From contig OZ024883.1 of NCBI GenBank assembly GCA_964017185.1, positions 39,796,395 to 39,860,394 on the forward strand: a stretch of DNA of 64,000 nucleotides. Direction: 5' to 3'. Under the pieces are notes generated by a model, which saw nothing but the letters and a program-made list of their open reading frames with translations, ran no database searches and was not told the DNA's origin. This DNA is from Rugalucina vietnamica (Eukaryota > Mollusca > Bivalvia > Lucinida > Lucinidae). Both the position numbers and the translations under genes were made by a program. Of this stretch, positions 12,517-24,875 are shown one piece after another; position 1 is the first letter of the stretch; every line of letters starts with the position of its first letter.

Positions 12517-13091
12517 ATGTTGCTATCGTTCTGGCGATCCTTTGAACTGAAATGTAAATGATTCAATGTTTTACCCTTTCCATGGCTCTGTTAAACGTAG
12601 ATTGCTTAAAATGTTGCTTGATTCAAACTGGTTTGTCACGACCTTAAACAGGCGTACATGTAGATTGCCATTCAAGTGGCTCGTGACGGCATTTGAACTA
12701 GAAAGCGTACACAGAACTGCAAATAATCACATGTACAGAAACATGTAGATTCTTGATCTATTGATATAAAAAAAAGAGCTCTTCGTGACATTTCTTATGT
12801 TAGCCCATTTGACTGCGCGGTGTCGCAAGAGGTCTGAGGTTTCCAACCCGGGCTCATGACCGCGTGTAAACCATTTAACTCGTCGTTGATTGTCCGTATG
12901 CATGTCCTGGGCATCAAACAACAATACAAACCATTTTAAAGGAAAAAGATAATTTGCAGTTTCTTCTTCTTTAATCGCGATAATACTTAGTCTACGAAAT
13001 GTAGATCTAGTACTTAACAACGTTTTACGCAATAATTAAGGTGGCAATATGGGACCCCGGTCACCCGCCCCGGCATTTGGGCGTGAAGAAT

Positions 13092-13222
13092 TGGCTTGGT
13101 TAGGTGGTTATATTTAAAGCCTATTTTGGTTGTCATGACATCCGTAAATTTGGGTGGGCTGCAAGTCCCATAAAAATGAGGCAACGTCCCGACATGATCA
13201 TAGCTGTTGACCGAGATATCAA
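13092..13222. repeat. Diverged dispersed repeat, copy 2
   Basis: Partner of 12320-12450. Confidence 0.45.
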
Positions 13223-13239
13223 AACATGATATAGACGCT

Positions 13240-14149
13240 GTGCGCTACCTGTATTGGAGTTGCTTCCCTTGAAAATAATGTGGCAAATAATAATCATTTT
13301 CCCTTATTGTTTTGAATATTATAATGGGGACGTTTTCTTTATCAATCAAATCAGATAAGATCTTTTTATATTAAAGGAGTTTCGCATATGAAAGATAAAA
13401 ATACATTTTAAAAGGTCATTAAAATGAAAAACAAAAATCTTCTCGAATGCACTTTTTATGTTTAATATAAAAATTATACTTTCTCGTTTCGGTTTGTGTG
13501 GGCCTATCTGAAAATCAAAGAGCTGAACACATATTAAGACAGAATTATACAATATATCTACCCCATAACCATTGGTCGGAGATAGCAAGGGTCCCAGTTT
13601 AGTAACAGCCACTCCTTTGCATGCTTTTAAGACAATGGTATCGTGGTAATTCATGCAACTTGCGCCTGTTAATGTTTGTTAATGTTTGATCGATATTAGT
13701 ATGATGCACCAATCATTTGTATCCCCGTCCCTCTAGGGCCTGGAGCGGGGACACAGAGGGGCTAAAGTGCCGGAATAGTGATGAGTCACGGCAGTACCGG
13801 GGATGTGCCGGGCTTTTAATATCCCGCAAAAATATGTTATTCCGCATTATGCATAAACACACACGATATCAACAACCATTTATTAATGAAGAAAAAGCCA
13901 TTTATTAATATTGAAATTCACGTGCGCACGTGCTGTTAATACACGGCTTTTACTTAATAATATGCTCGTTGCCGGGCGCCACGCAAAGCACGTGCTAATA
14001 ATGAGAAACTAAGGACGGCCCGTAATGAGCATAAAAATGAAAGCTTTTACGCGTATGAGAATGTGATGAGGCTGTTAAATATAGGTGCACCATTATTTCT
14101 TTCGTTTATGCAGAATTTATGCAATAATAGCGATCAAAAATGATTTTGT
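13240..14149. other. Unassigned stretch
   Basis: No gene or repeat boundary recognised. A short perfect palindrome CACGTGCGCACGTG lies at 13920-13933. Confidence 0.4.
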
Positions 14150-14251
14150 CATTCACTAACATTCGCAAGGTCCTTCGGCGAGTGTTGAAAACATCGGGCT
14201 ACGCCCTCGGTTTTCAACACCCCCTCGGGACCTAGCGAATGTTAATGAATG
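14150..14251. repeat. Fold-back hairpin, 102 bp
   Basis: Arms CATTCACTAACATTCGC...GGTCC and ATTAATGAATG-type complements pair almost end to end around CGGGCTACGCCCTCG. Probably a small palindromic MITE. Confidence 0.75.
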
Positions 14252-14554
14252 GAAAACCATGCTTGATCCATATATTGTTGTCAGTCGGCTCTGGGAAGCC
14301 GCAACTTTTAGCAGGGACTTTACCACAAATCTGACCCCGCATTGTCGGGTTTTTAGCGGAGCTGTAAAAACTGAAAAGTTAAACACCCCGCTATGGCCCG
14401 GCCCCAGGGGGTGTGGATATAAATCACATGTGCATTAAAGCCTCGTCACATGTTTATGCGTGTCAAAACTTTATTTCAGTTATTCATTTTTAGCACGTGT
14501 TTTGCATGCTGATGCCGCTTGGTAACGCGTGAAATAGAATAAGCATCAATAAAA

Positions 14555-14789
14555 TGAGCCGCGACGCGAGAAAACCGGTCTTTGGGGTTTCTGACCAGGT
14601 CCTACACAATCCAATCTGAACAGTTACTAAAACAGGCTACAAACTTGAAATTTCTGATTTAAGAAGAAGAGAAATTTTATCCATGTAGCAAAAACAAAGG
14701 CGCTGATCAGCTTCGCGGTCACTGCGAAGCTGATCTGTGCCTTTGTTTTCGCATAGGCAAAAATCCGGTATTCTCACGATGCGGCGCGA
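14555..14789. mobile_element. TGAGCCGC MITE, copy A
   Basis: Ends TGAGCCGCGACGCGAGAA and a matching inverted copy; interior GACCAGGTCC. A strong internal stem at 14693-14750 (AACAAAGGCGCTGATCAGC and its complement) surrounds a GCGAAGC arm. Same structure as 50445-50680. I recognise this end motif as common in bivalve DNA. Confidence 0.75.
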
Positions 14790-16860
14790 ATCGTGTATTA
14801 ACAGCGCGCACTCGCGAATTGCCCATTTACTTTACGGCTTTCGTCTTAATTAATAAACGCCTGTTGATATTGTGTGAAACTGGTCTATTTATGCAATAAA
14901 TTACATTTACAAGTAAAAAAATTAAGAATTTACACATTTTATTCATTGCCCTTTCGCCATGCGTGACGGAAACGTGCATCTGTAATATCTCGTCACGTAG
15001 TTGGTGTATTGGCGCGTCCAAAAGCATATGCATGCATGTCTTGTTTTAAGCATGATAATGGACCGAGAGAGCAAAATAATGTTCTTTTTCTTAATTGGCA
15101 GACTGATGTCACGACCCGGTATTTGTGCAAGTGCAACAAACTCTGCGTTTCTCCCATGACTTTCCTGTTAACTTTTCGGAGTGACCGATATGGGTCTCTA
15201 GATTAGTTATTTCTCATCGATCTCATATTTTGGAAAACTGTAATAATCATGGTTCATATCTAATGACTGCCACTTTAGATTAGCGCACTGTAGATATCGG
15301 GCTACTGGAGATATTAACAATGTCATACGTTCATTTCTTGTCCTACGTTCATCGCTGATGAATGAAGTTAGGGGGTTGCACCTGTGTAAATCATTGACTA
15401 ACAGTGTCACGGTAGCAATGATATCCATTTCAAACTGGTGGTCAGTGAGTGCGAGCAGAATATGTTGCATACATAACGCTGCTACGACAAGCGTATAACG
15501 TCATTAACGTTATAAATTCACTACCCGAGTCGCGTGGGGTAGGGTATGTTAATGACGTCAGAAATGTTTTATAATTACGTCACATGTTTCAAAAATGCAT
15601 TTTCGATCTCAGGAGACCTACGTCTATCTGGTGTCCAAATTTCATTAATTTCTGATACAGGGCCGATTTTGGCCATTCGTGAACCTTGTTCAAAGGTTTA
15701 GAATGAAATCTATCCAACTGGTACCGTTGTAACCGGCGTTGTTTTTTCTTTTTGCCATAAAATTATTCCTGTGCATTGTTTGGAGAAAAAAAAATACAAG
15801 AGCGATGAAAACGCCCCACAATCTTGCCTATAAGTCATTGCAAAATGCTCGTTTGCTTATATCTTGTGTGTATTATAGAAAATACGAACCGTTTCTGTAG
15901 AAAATGGCCGAATAGGCTTTGGCCGAACATTGTTTACCAACTTCGGACTGAATGTTTGGAGAAATGATAAAATGTCAACTTTTCATTCAAGCAGAAATGA
16001 TAAGTCAAGTGAATTCTCCATTAGATGCGCTTTTCACTTCATCGCAAACTTTAATATAACAGCGAAGAAATAAAGAAATTCTTACCGAGTGTGTTCGCAT
16101 CGCAATTTTGTGGCGAAAGCACCGTACACCGGTGTTAGGGTAACAATTTACCGATGTTGGGACCGTTTCACCGTTGTCAGCGTTGGAAAGGGTGCGATTT
16201 CATATGTGCTTATAAATTGCTTTAGTATTTGTGACGCATTATTTTAAAAAGAATATATAACAAGCATGAAAAGTGGGAATAAAATCTCGGGGTCAGTGCA
16301 TTCAAACAGTTTATCGTCACGTTTCACTTCACTTTCTAAAATTGACATCTCATGAATAGAATGAAAATTCTTGTTTGCTAGTGATATGGATTTTCAATTT
16401 CTAAAACTGGCATTCATTGAGCATCATTCTCCAGGTTTTGATGACAGAACAGAAAGATAATGCTTTCAGATAGCCATATACCTTTGCATAGAAAAGTTTA
16501 GGTATGAAAACAGTTTATCAAACTGAAACATTTATATGCTGCATTTGACATAAAATGAGTCCTTTTGAATATAAAAGTGCATACATTTAATACCACTTGC
16601 ATGGACAGTCTAGTCACATTCTTTTTATACTGACATACCACATATTGCAAATGGGAAAAATAAATGAACTGAACATAAGTGATGATTGTGACTTATAAAC
16701 CAGTAGTGATGGGAACAGTGGCTGAACCAGAAAGCCTCTGTGATAATGAGAAAATATTTTGACAATATCTTTTATATTGAGATTTATGGGCTCAAATCTG
16801 AGCTCTGAAAAGGACTTAGTCTATAGACTGTTTAAGTAATGTGCAGTTTTCATTTCTTAA
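14790..16860. other. Two-kilobase stretch without a gene
   Basis: Short open frames only, none with recognisable content. No repeats shared with the rest of the window were noticed. Confidence 0.4.
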
Positions 16861-16872
16861 AGTTACAGCCAC

Positions 16873-18111
16873 TGGGGATTGTTCCCCAACACGAATGTTA
16901 AAAGGAAAGGTACTATAATTTTGATGTTATGTTGAGCTGTTCCTTGTGGTTTTATATATTTCTAAAATTGACAGTGACTGGGGATTAATCCCCAGTAGAA
17001 AGTAGAAAAATAAGGATATCGAACTTCATCTTCAAAGGTCATAATGAGATCATGTTTTTTATTCACAGCGAATTGGGATTATTCCGCAGTTTCTGTCCTG
17101 TTCTTGTGGGTCTGTTCTCTAAAACTAACAACAAGTGGGGATTAATCCCCAGTTGATAGTTGAAAAAGGGATACCGAAATGTGTCTGTTCGGGTTATAAT
17201 AAGATCTGCGTTTTAATCGAAAACCAGCGGGGATTGTTCCCCAATTTATGTTCGGTTGTGGACTTGATTTCTAAAAATGGCAATCAGTGGGGATTAATCC
17301 CCAATCATGAATTGATAAATATGGGTGCTAAAGTTCATCTTAAAGTTTTAATAAGATATTGTTTCTAACTTACCACCAGTGGGGATTGTTCCCCAAACGA
17401 GATATAAACTAAAATAGCATATTGCAAGGTTATCGCGAGATCTTGTTTGAAAGTTATGCGGGGTTTTGCTGACATTGACGACTACTGGGGATTATTCCCC
17501 AGTAGACATATGGGTATCCTATATCACTTTACCAGCTTATGATGAATTTTTGTTTTCGGGAAATGAGAGTTGCTGTGAGTGGGGAATGTTCCCCACAAGA
17601 AAGCAAAAGAAAGCAAAATATGGGTTCCATATTGCAGCTTCCTTAGTTATTCTGTGTTCCTAATAAGCTGGTGTTAAGTTACATTCCTAACTTTTAACAA
17701 ACAGTGGGGATTATTCCCCAATAGGTATCGCACATCATCTTCTCAACTGATAATGAAATCAGCACCTCGATTAAGGTCTCTGTTTTCCTGAAAGAAAAAT
17801 TGACACTCGGTGAGGATTGTTCCCCACAACGAGATAAAATAGCATTTCCATATTTCATATTCTCAGGTAATTTTGTGCTCGTATATATTATTCCAAAAAT
17901 GATTGTCGGTGGGGATTATTCCCCAAAAGAAAGTTAAAAAATGGTACCGTTGATACGTTCATGGTCGGAGGTTATGTGGAGGTTTTATCTTGAAAACGGC
18001 AACCAGTGGGGATTAATCCTCACACCGTTTTTGTTGTGTTCTTGTTCAGCTGACATAATGTTTTATTAAAAATGACAGTTACTAATTGATACAAGGTGGG
18101 GATAGTTAATG
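16873..18111. repeat. Array of 14 spaced TGGGGATTNNTCCCCA palindromes
   Basis: Cores start at 16873, 16979, 17073, 17136, 17228, 17288, 17380, 17486, 17580, 17705, 17811, 17910, 18007 and 18097 (the last degenerate). Centres are TAA/TAT or TGT, roughly alternating, which suggests a ~200-base dimeric unit. Spacers share words such as TTCTAAAANTGACA and AATRAGATCNTG but are far more diverged than the cores. The perfect form TGGGGATTAATCCCCA is a 16-bp dyad made of two opposed GGATTA boxes. Confidence 0.85.
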
Positions 18112-18274
18112 ATTGATACAAGCAAGTCGAAAATAGGGGTACTCTAGTTCACGTTTTGTGAAAAGTTAAACGGTAACCCCCCTAAAATGTAAGAATTAGA
18201 CCCCCCTAAAATCCCACTTTTATGCGGGAAAAGAGGATTTTAATGTCAAATCCTCTTTTATTTTGTCATTCGTT

Positions 18275-18413
18275 AAATGTACTTCATAAGGGTACCGTTT
18301 TTCGTTGGTGATGTGATGTTCAATGTCAGGGGTGAGCATGTGCCTGGTTGTTTAGGTATGGGGTAGGGAAGGGGCTTGGTGGCTACCAGCCGGGGGTATA
18401 CGTGCCTCTCAAG
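18275..18413 (+). repeat. Right end of the TATACCCCCGGC repeat family
   Basis: Matches 7075-7117 continued at 7835-7910, without the 717-bp insertion, and ends CCGGGGGTATA. Shows the empty site of the nested element. Confidence 0.7.
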
Positions 18414-18486
18414 GCACTTTTTCTAGTTTCTAGACTATAGAGAGGTTTACTAGAGCATCATCTTTTACATTTTGAAATATTGTGTG

Positions 18487-18732
18487 GGCAGCCCCATGGC
18501 TAAGTGGTTAAGAGCGCTGATATTTCATTACCACACTTAATTATTCGATCATTTCACCGATGTCTGATATGGGTTCAAACCCCACACAGGGCACATGTGA
18601 GACACGCAAGTTCTGCTTGTGGGTGTACCAGGTGGTTTTTCTTGGGGGTTCTTCCCCAACTACCAATTGGCCCATCTCATATGAGTTGAAATAATCTTGA
18701 CAGGGACTTTGAACTAAATCAAAGAAAAAGAA
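18487..18732 (+). repeat. SINE family 1 (Ser/Leu-tRNA-like), copy 1
   Basis: A box TGGCTAAGTGGTTAAGAGCG, long variable-arm-like insert, B box GGGTTCAAACCCC. Then a body with CACATGTGAGA, TTCTGCTTGTGGGTGT, TTGGCCCATCTCATATGAG and an A-rich tail. Copies at 20273-20521 and 62226-62423. Confidence 0.85.
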
Positions 18733-18774
18733 AGAAGAACAAAGCTTCCAAGATTCATGTATGATTCTGAAAAA

Positions 18775-18917
18775 AATGATCAAAGCAGTTCATTTGCGCC
18801 CACCCTGGGGCTATAATATTCATGTATTTGACCGTTATAATCAAACAAGCTTTATAACAAGTTTATCAGTATTTATCTCAGGTGAGCGTTTACAGCACCA
18901 TTGGTCCTGTGGTTGGA
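18775..18917 (+). repeat. Solo right end of the AGCTCACC repeat
   Basis: Ends TCTCAGGTGAGCGTTTACAG then CACCATTGGTCCTGTGG, the terminal sequence of the larger copies at 20740, 21860 and 24530. Confidence 0.65.
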
Positions 18918-19195
18918 TTTTGAACAGAGTAAAGATTTACAATGTGGTAGGCTACATCTGGTAACACTAGTTTTCTCTTTATTCGATGTGGTATTTTTCA
19001 TTTCAGAATGGTGATCCCTCTGAGGAAGCATGCCGAAGAAACGACAGTGCAATTGAACATTCTGTATGTGACTCCTATGTGCTAAGCCAGTGATAAAAGT
19101 GGAAGCTAGTGCTGGAAATGAAACTTAAGAGCACAAGGAAATAGTCACTGCAAACTGATTGAGCAATATGAAATCAGAACATGGAAAGGGGAGTC

Positions 19196-19402
19196 GATGG
19201 CCTGGTGGTTGAACATCAGACTTAAAATTGAGAGGTCCTGGGTTCGAACACCTCCAGGCACCATGTTGTGTCCTTGAGCAAGACACATGAACTGGTCAGT
19301 ACCCAGGAAGAGGTGGCACTGTCACAACATAACTGAAATATTGTTGACACTGAGAAACTTTAAACTTGGTACCAAAAAAAAAAAAAAAAAAAAAAAAAAA
19401 AG
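19196..19402 (+). repeat. SINE with poly-A tail
   Basis: A box TGGCCTGGTGGTTGA, B box GGGTTCGAAC. A ~120-base body contains CCTTGAGCAAGACACATGA, a word resembling conserved SINE central domains. An uninterrupted A-run of about 26 at the end indicates an insertion by target-primed reverse transcription. Confidence 0.8.
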
Positions 19403-19521
19403 TGGAAAAGTCAGAATTATTGGAGAAGTGAAAGTGTTAAATACAGTCAGTACAAAAAGAAACACAAACTTTTGAAACCTTTTTTTCAGGGATCAAAAAT
19501 AGTGAGCACCAAACCATTTTA

Positions 19522-20773
19522 AGCTCACCTGAGGCAAAGGCTCACAGGTGAGCTTATAGTATACCCATGCTCTGTCATCCGTCCTTCACAATTTCAAAGA
19601 TCTTCTCTGAAACAGCTAGGCCAATCAAAGCCAAACATCATGTGGAGCATCCTTAGGAAGAGGGAACGAAAGTTTATAGAAATGGTCCAGGTCACATGAC
19701 CAAGAAGGCACCCATGACTATAAATAGCATAAACCTTTTGTCTTCTTCAGAAGCAGAAGGCCTTTGATTTTGAAACTTGGCATGAAGCATCAGGGAATGG
19801 AGCTCTACAAAGTTTGTATAAATCATGACCCCGTGATGACCTTGACCTATTTTATGACAAGGTCAACTTAGGTTGCCCATGCATTTGAATGGGGAAAAAT
19901 GTTGAAATGTCATTTGAAGGGCAAATCTTGCAGGAAATGTGCAAATATGCTTAAGATTTAAGATTCTGAAAAAAAAAAAAAAAAAAAAACTGGATCACAG
20001 AGGTATTTTCATGTATATAATCATAATATTCAAAAGTCTCCTTCTCCCAAACCCCTTGGCTGATCAAAGTCAAATTTTCAAGGAAACTTCTGTATATGAA
20101 GGTGGAACCAGTGTTTACATGAGCAAAATGGCCACCATGGCCATATATGGTAAAAATCCTTCAAAAATATTCTTCGGAACTGATGAACCTATTGCAATGA
20201 AACTTGGTATACATATGTATTAATTGGAACTAGTGTAGAACATGTACGATGTGTTTTTAAATCATTACCCTTGGCGGCCCCCGTGGCCGTGTGGTTAAGA
20301 GCGCTGATATTTCATTACCGCACTAAACCATTTGATCATCTCACCACTGTGTCTGGTGTGGGTTCAAGCCCCGCTCTGGCCACATGTGAGAAAAGCCAAG
20401 TTCCGCTTGCGGGTGTGTCATTTTTTTTCTCGGGGTTCTTCGTTTTCGCCCCAGCTACTGATTGGCCCATCTCATGAGCTGAAATAATCTTGTAAGGGAC
20501 ATTAAATTGAATAAAAAAAATAATCATTACCCTGTGATGACCATGACAAATTTAAAGTCAAGGTCAACTTCGGTTACATAAATATGCAGAAAGCTGTCAA
20601 AATGCCATTGAAGGGAAAAACTTCAGGAAATGGGCAAATGGCTAGAATTAGTAGAATATTTATGAGTTTGTTCTTGAAAAGGAAATTGACACTGCCTTGT
20701 GGCTATACATGTATATGACCATTATAGTCAAATCGAAGTTGAGCGTTTACAAGACCATTGGTCCTCTGGTTTT
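19522..20773 (+). repeat. AGCTCACC repeat, copy A
   Basis: Opens with a hairpin (AGCTCACCTGAG...CTCACAGGTGAGCT) and ends GGACCATTGGTCCTCTGG-like. Inside, units share TTCTCTGAAACNNCTTGGCC, GGTCACATGACCAAGATGG, and TGACCTTGACCTATTTTA. Interrupted by SINE family 1 at 20273-20521. Confidence 0.75.
20273..20521 (+). repeat. SINE family 1, copy 2
   Basis: A box GTGGCCGTGTGGTTAAGAGC, B box GGGTTCAAGCCCC; body and A-rich end as in copy 1. It lies within AGCTCACC repeat copy A, so it inserted later. Confidence 0.85.
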
Positions 20774-20776
20774 ATT

Positions 20777-21897
20777 AGCTCACCTGAGCCGTTAGGCTCA
20801 CAAGGTGAGCTAATAGGATGGCCATGATCCCGCGTCGTCCGTCATCTTCCACCATTTTCAAAGATCTTCTTCTCTGAAACCGCTTGGCCGATCAAAGCCA
20901 AATTTTATATGAATCATCTGTGGACAGGGGGAACCAATGTGTTTATAAATAATCCAGGTCACATGACCAAGATGGCCACCACGCCCATATATGGTAAAAA
21001 ACTTCAAAATTCTTCTTCTCCGGAACCACTGGACTGATTTCAAGGAAACATGGCATGAAGCATTGGGACTACAGTACTACAATGTGTATATAAATTATTA
21101 CCTTTGGATGACCTTGACCTATTTTATGGCAAGTTCAACATAGGTCGCCCATGCATTTGAATGGGGAAAATTGTTAAAATGTCATTTGAAAGGATAAAGT
21201 TGCAGATAATGGGCAAGTGGACTGAAGATATGTGATTCTGAAAAAAAATGACCCCAGGGGTTGGTCTGCCCTCACACGGGGGCAATATACATGTATATTA
21301 CAATAATATTCAAAGATCTTCTTCTCTGAAACCACTTGGCCAATCAAAGCCAAATTTTATAGGAAGCATCTATGGGAAGGGTGAATCAATGTGTTTATAA
21401 ATAATCAAATCAAACAATCAAAGCCAAATTTTATATGAAGCATCTAAAGGAAAGGGGAACCAATGTATATTTAAATAATTCAGGTCACATGACCAAGATG
21501 GCCATCATGCCCATATATGGTAAAACCCTTCAAAAATCCTTTTCTCTGGAATTGGTTTACCGATTTCAAAGAAACTTGGTATGAAGCACTGATGACTCAA
21601 GTACTACAATATTTTTTTAAATCATGACCCTGTGATGACCTTGACTTATTTTAAGGCAAGGTCAACATGGGTTGCCTATCTATTTGATGGGTTGATCTGT
21701 TAAAATGTCATTTGAAGGGAGAAACTTGTAGGATATTGGCAAATGGACAGGATATTGATTATCCTGAGAAATAAAAATGGTCCCAGGGCTTCATCTGCAC
21801 CTATACTGGAACTGTTTTCTATAATATTCAAACATATTTATTGGTATATACAGCAGATCTCAGGTGAGTGTTTACAGGACCATTGGTCCTCTGGTTT
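20777..21897 (+). repeat. AGCTCACC repeat, copy B
   Basis: Directly abuts copy A. Two full tandem units plus a partial internal duplication near 21405-21470; canonical right end at 21853-21897. Confidence 0.8.
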
Positions 21898-22656
21898 CTT
21901 TATTCGAACAATATGGACAAGCTTTATACTTAGTATTATTTTATGTGAAAATATATTTAAAAAGTTTGAATCTACAAATATGGATTTGGCAAATTTACAA
22001 ATTCTGACTTTTTACAACTTTTCAAGTTAGGGGATAGGGTTGTTACATGGTTTGTAAAATTTTAACATCCAGTTCAAGTTGAAAATTTTCGAATAACTGA
22101 GGTTCAGAATATTCTGTTTCAGCAAAATAAAACAATAGTCAAGGACATTCTTCATGAATTTGTGTGTAAGACAACCATATATGAAAGAAATAAAATTTAA
22201 CTGATTTTTTTTTCTTCTAAATTTTAAACATGTTGTTAAGAGGTCGCATTTAGAGGCATGTAGCTTGAAAAATGGACACTACCCTATAGTAATTTTGTTT
22301 TCAAATGTCATGTTTTATAGTTTGGAAGCAATTAGAAAAAAAAATTAAATACTTTTTCTTTGGCAGCAAACATCCTTACCATAAACAAAAATATGTGTGT
22401 GAAAGATTTTATGTGGTTGTGTCATTTTTTTTACCTTCAACCCTTTCTAGGAATTTTCTAGGAGCTTTCCTGTTTTCCATTTTGTTTTTGTGTCTCTTCA
22501 ATGTTAAAAGTATAAAATAAAGTGAAGTAAAATCAATATATATTCTCCTATTTACCATGCCTTTTTAGCTCACCTTACATGTAGCTTGAGGCCTACAAAT
22601 GAGCCTAAAGGATAGGCAGGGTCCATTTGTCTGTCCAAAATTTTTAGATAATTATT
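21898..22656. other. AT-rich spacer between repeat copies
   Basis: Contains a decayed repeat head at 22567-22625 (TAGCTCACCTTACATG...) and no supported gene. Confidence 0.45.
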
Positions 22657-24570
22657 AGCTCACCTGAGCCGTTAGGCTCACAAGGTGAGCTTATAGGATG
22701 GCCATGATCCGGCGTCCGTCATCCACCATTTTCAAATATCTTCTTCTCTGAAACCACTTGGCCAATCAAAGCCAAATTTTGTATGAAGCATCTATAGGAA
22801 GGGGGAACCAATGTGTTTATAAATAATCCAGGTCACATGACCAAGATGGCCGCCATGCCCATATATGGTAAAAACCCTTCAAAATTCTTCTCCGGAACCA
22901 CGGGATCAATTTCAGTGAAACTTGGCATAGAGCATTGGGGACTAGAGTACTACAATGTGTTTATAAATTATGACCTTTGGATGACCTTGACCTATTTTAT
23001 GGCAAGGTCAACATAGGTCGCCCATGCATTTGAATGGCAAAAATTGTTAAAATGTCATTTGAAATGCAAATCTTGCAGGAAATGAGCAAATAGACTGAAG
23101 GTAGGTAATTCTGAAAAAATTTGGACCCCAGGGGTTGGTCTGCCCCCACCCCGGGGCAATATACATTAATATTACAAAAATATTCAAAGATCTTCTCTGA
23201 AACCACTTGGCCAATCAAAGCCCAATTTTATAGGAAGCATCTATGGGAAGGGGGAATCAATGTGTTTATAAATGATCCAGGTCACATGACCAAGATGGCC
23301 GCCATGCCCATAAATGGTAAAAACCCTTCAAAATTCTTCTTCTCCGGAACCACTGGACTGATTTCAACAAAACTTGCCATGAAGCATTGGGGACTAGAGT
23401 ACTACAATGTGTTTATAAATTATGACCTTTGGATGACCTTGACCTATTTTACGGCAAGGTCAACATAGCTTGCCCATGCATTTGAATGGGGAAACTTGTT
23501 AAAATGTCATTTGAAAGGCAAATCTTGCAGGAAATGAGCAAATGGACTGACGGTAGGTTATTCTGAAAGAATTGGGACCACAGGGGTTGGTCTGTCCCCA
23601 CCCCAGGGCAATATACATGTATTTTACAAAAAATATTCAAAGATCTTCTACTCTGAAACCACTCAGCCAATCAAAGCCCAATTTTATAGGAAGCATATAT
23701 GGGAAGGGGGAATCAATGTGTATATAAATGATCCAGGTCACATGACCAAGATGGCCGCCATGCCCATATATGGTAAAAACCCTTTAGAATTCCTCTTTTC
23801 CTGAACCAATGGACCGATTTCAACAAAACTTGGCATGAAGCATCGGGGACTGAAGTACTACAATGTGATTATAAATGAAGACCTTTGGATGACCTTGACC
23901 TATTTTACAGCAAGGTCAACATAGGTCGCCAATGCATTTGAATGGGGAAAACTTTTAAAATGTCATTTAAAGTGAAAGTCTTGCAGGAAATGGGCAGTAG
24001 GACTGAATATTAATGATTCTGAAAAAAATTGGACCCCAGGGGCTCATTTGCCCCAGCCCCGGGGCATTATTCATGTATATTACCATAATATTCAGACATT
24101 TTCTCCTCTGAAACCGCTTGGCCAATCAAAGCCAAATTTCATGTGAAGCATCTATAGAATGGGGGAATCAATGTATATATAAATAATCAAGGTCACATGA
24201 CCAAGATGGCCGCCATGCCCATATATGGTATAAACCCTTCAAAAATCTCCGGAACCGGTGGACCAATTTCGAAGAAACTTGGCATGAAGCATTGATGACT
24301 ACGAGTACTACAATGTATATATAAATCATGACTCTGTGATGACCTTGACCTATTTTAAGGCAAGGTCATCATGGGTTGCCTATGTATTTGAATGGGTAAA
24401 CTGTTAAAATGTCATTTGAAGGGAAAAACTTGTATGGACAGTACACTGTATATTGATTATTCTGAAAAAAAGGGCTTCATCTGCCCCTATACTGGGAATA
24501 TTTTCTATAACATTCGTATATACAGCTGATCTCAGGTGAGCGTTTACAGGACCATTGGTCCTCTGGTTTG
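22657..24570 (+). repeat. AGCTCACC repeat, copy C, four ~453-bp units
   Basis: Head hairpin AGCTCACCTGAGCCGTTAGG at the start. Units begin at about 22731, 23186, 23637 and 24090 (spacing 455, 451, 453). The terminus TCTCAGGTGAGCGTTTACAG is followed by a GGACCATTGGTCC palindrome. Open frames across it repeat the same peptide at each unit and are not a gene. Confidence 0.85.
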
Positions 24571-24799
24571 GTGAAAGCTTGGTAGATTTTTTTAACTGAT
24601 TTGATTGAAGGCTTAGTGTGCCAGTCAACAATTTTCCAGTCATGTTGGACAGAACCACCGCTTTAGATAATTATTTAGTGAAAACTAGAGGAGAAATTTT
24701 TGAATTTGATTCGATTCCAGTCAACAGTTCTTCTGGGCGGAGCCACCACTTCATAGGTATTTAACCTTTACTGTGGGAAGTCAAAAAGTCTTTGCTCAT

Positions 24800-24875
24800 T
24801 GACACATCACGGCAGCAGTAGGTCTCGAATCTTAGACCCCTGAATCAGGAGTAAAATACTCTACCACTGAGGAGA
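24800..24875 (-). repeat. tRNA-like pseudogene or SINE head
   Basis: On the minus strand: CCTCAGTGGTAGAGT (A box region) and TAAGATTCGAGACC (B box) at near-tRNA spacing. The acceptor stem does not pair, so a functional tRNA is unlikely. Confidence 0.5.

Noticed and set aside
12301..12566. 86-codon frames on both strands
   Set aside because: Created by the GAAA microsatellite.
12790..12870. Another tRNA-like SINE head
   Set aside because: A and B box matches are too weak and no second copy is present.
16873..18111. CRISPR-like array (regular palindromic repeats with spacers)
   Set aside because: Eukaryotic context, 16-bp dyads rather than 25-40-bp repeats, and spacers that are homologous to one another.
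16873..18111. Canonical kappaB sites
   Set aside because: The core spans 14-16 bp, longer than the 9-11-bp kappaB consensus; mentioned only as a resemblance.
22813..23470. Repeated open frames with similar peptides
   Set aside because: They recur at each 453-bp unit of a non-coding repeat; similarity is due to the tandem DNA.
24800..24875. tRNA gene
   Set aside because: A and B boxes are present but the acceptor stem does not pair and the anticodon arm is poor; also true for the tRNA-like heads at 745, 1962, 2994 and 11718.
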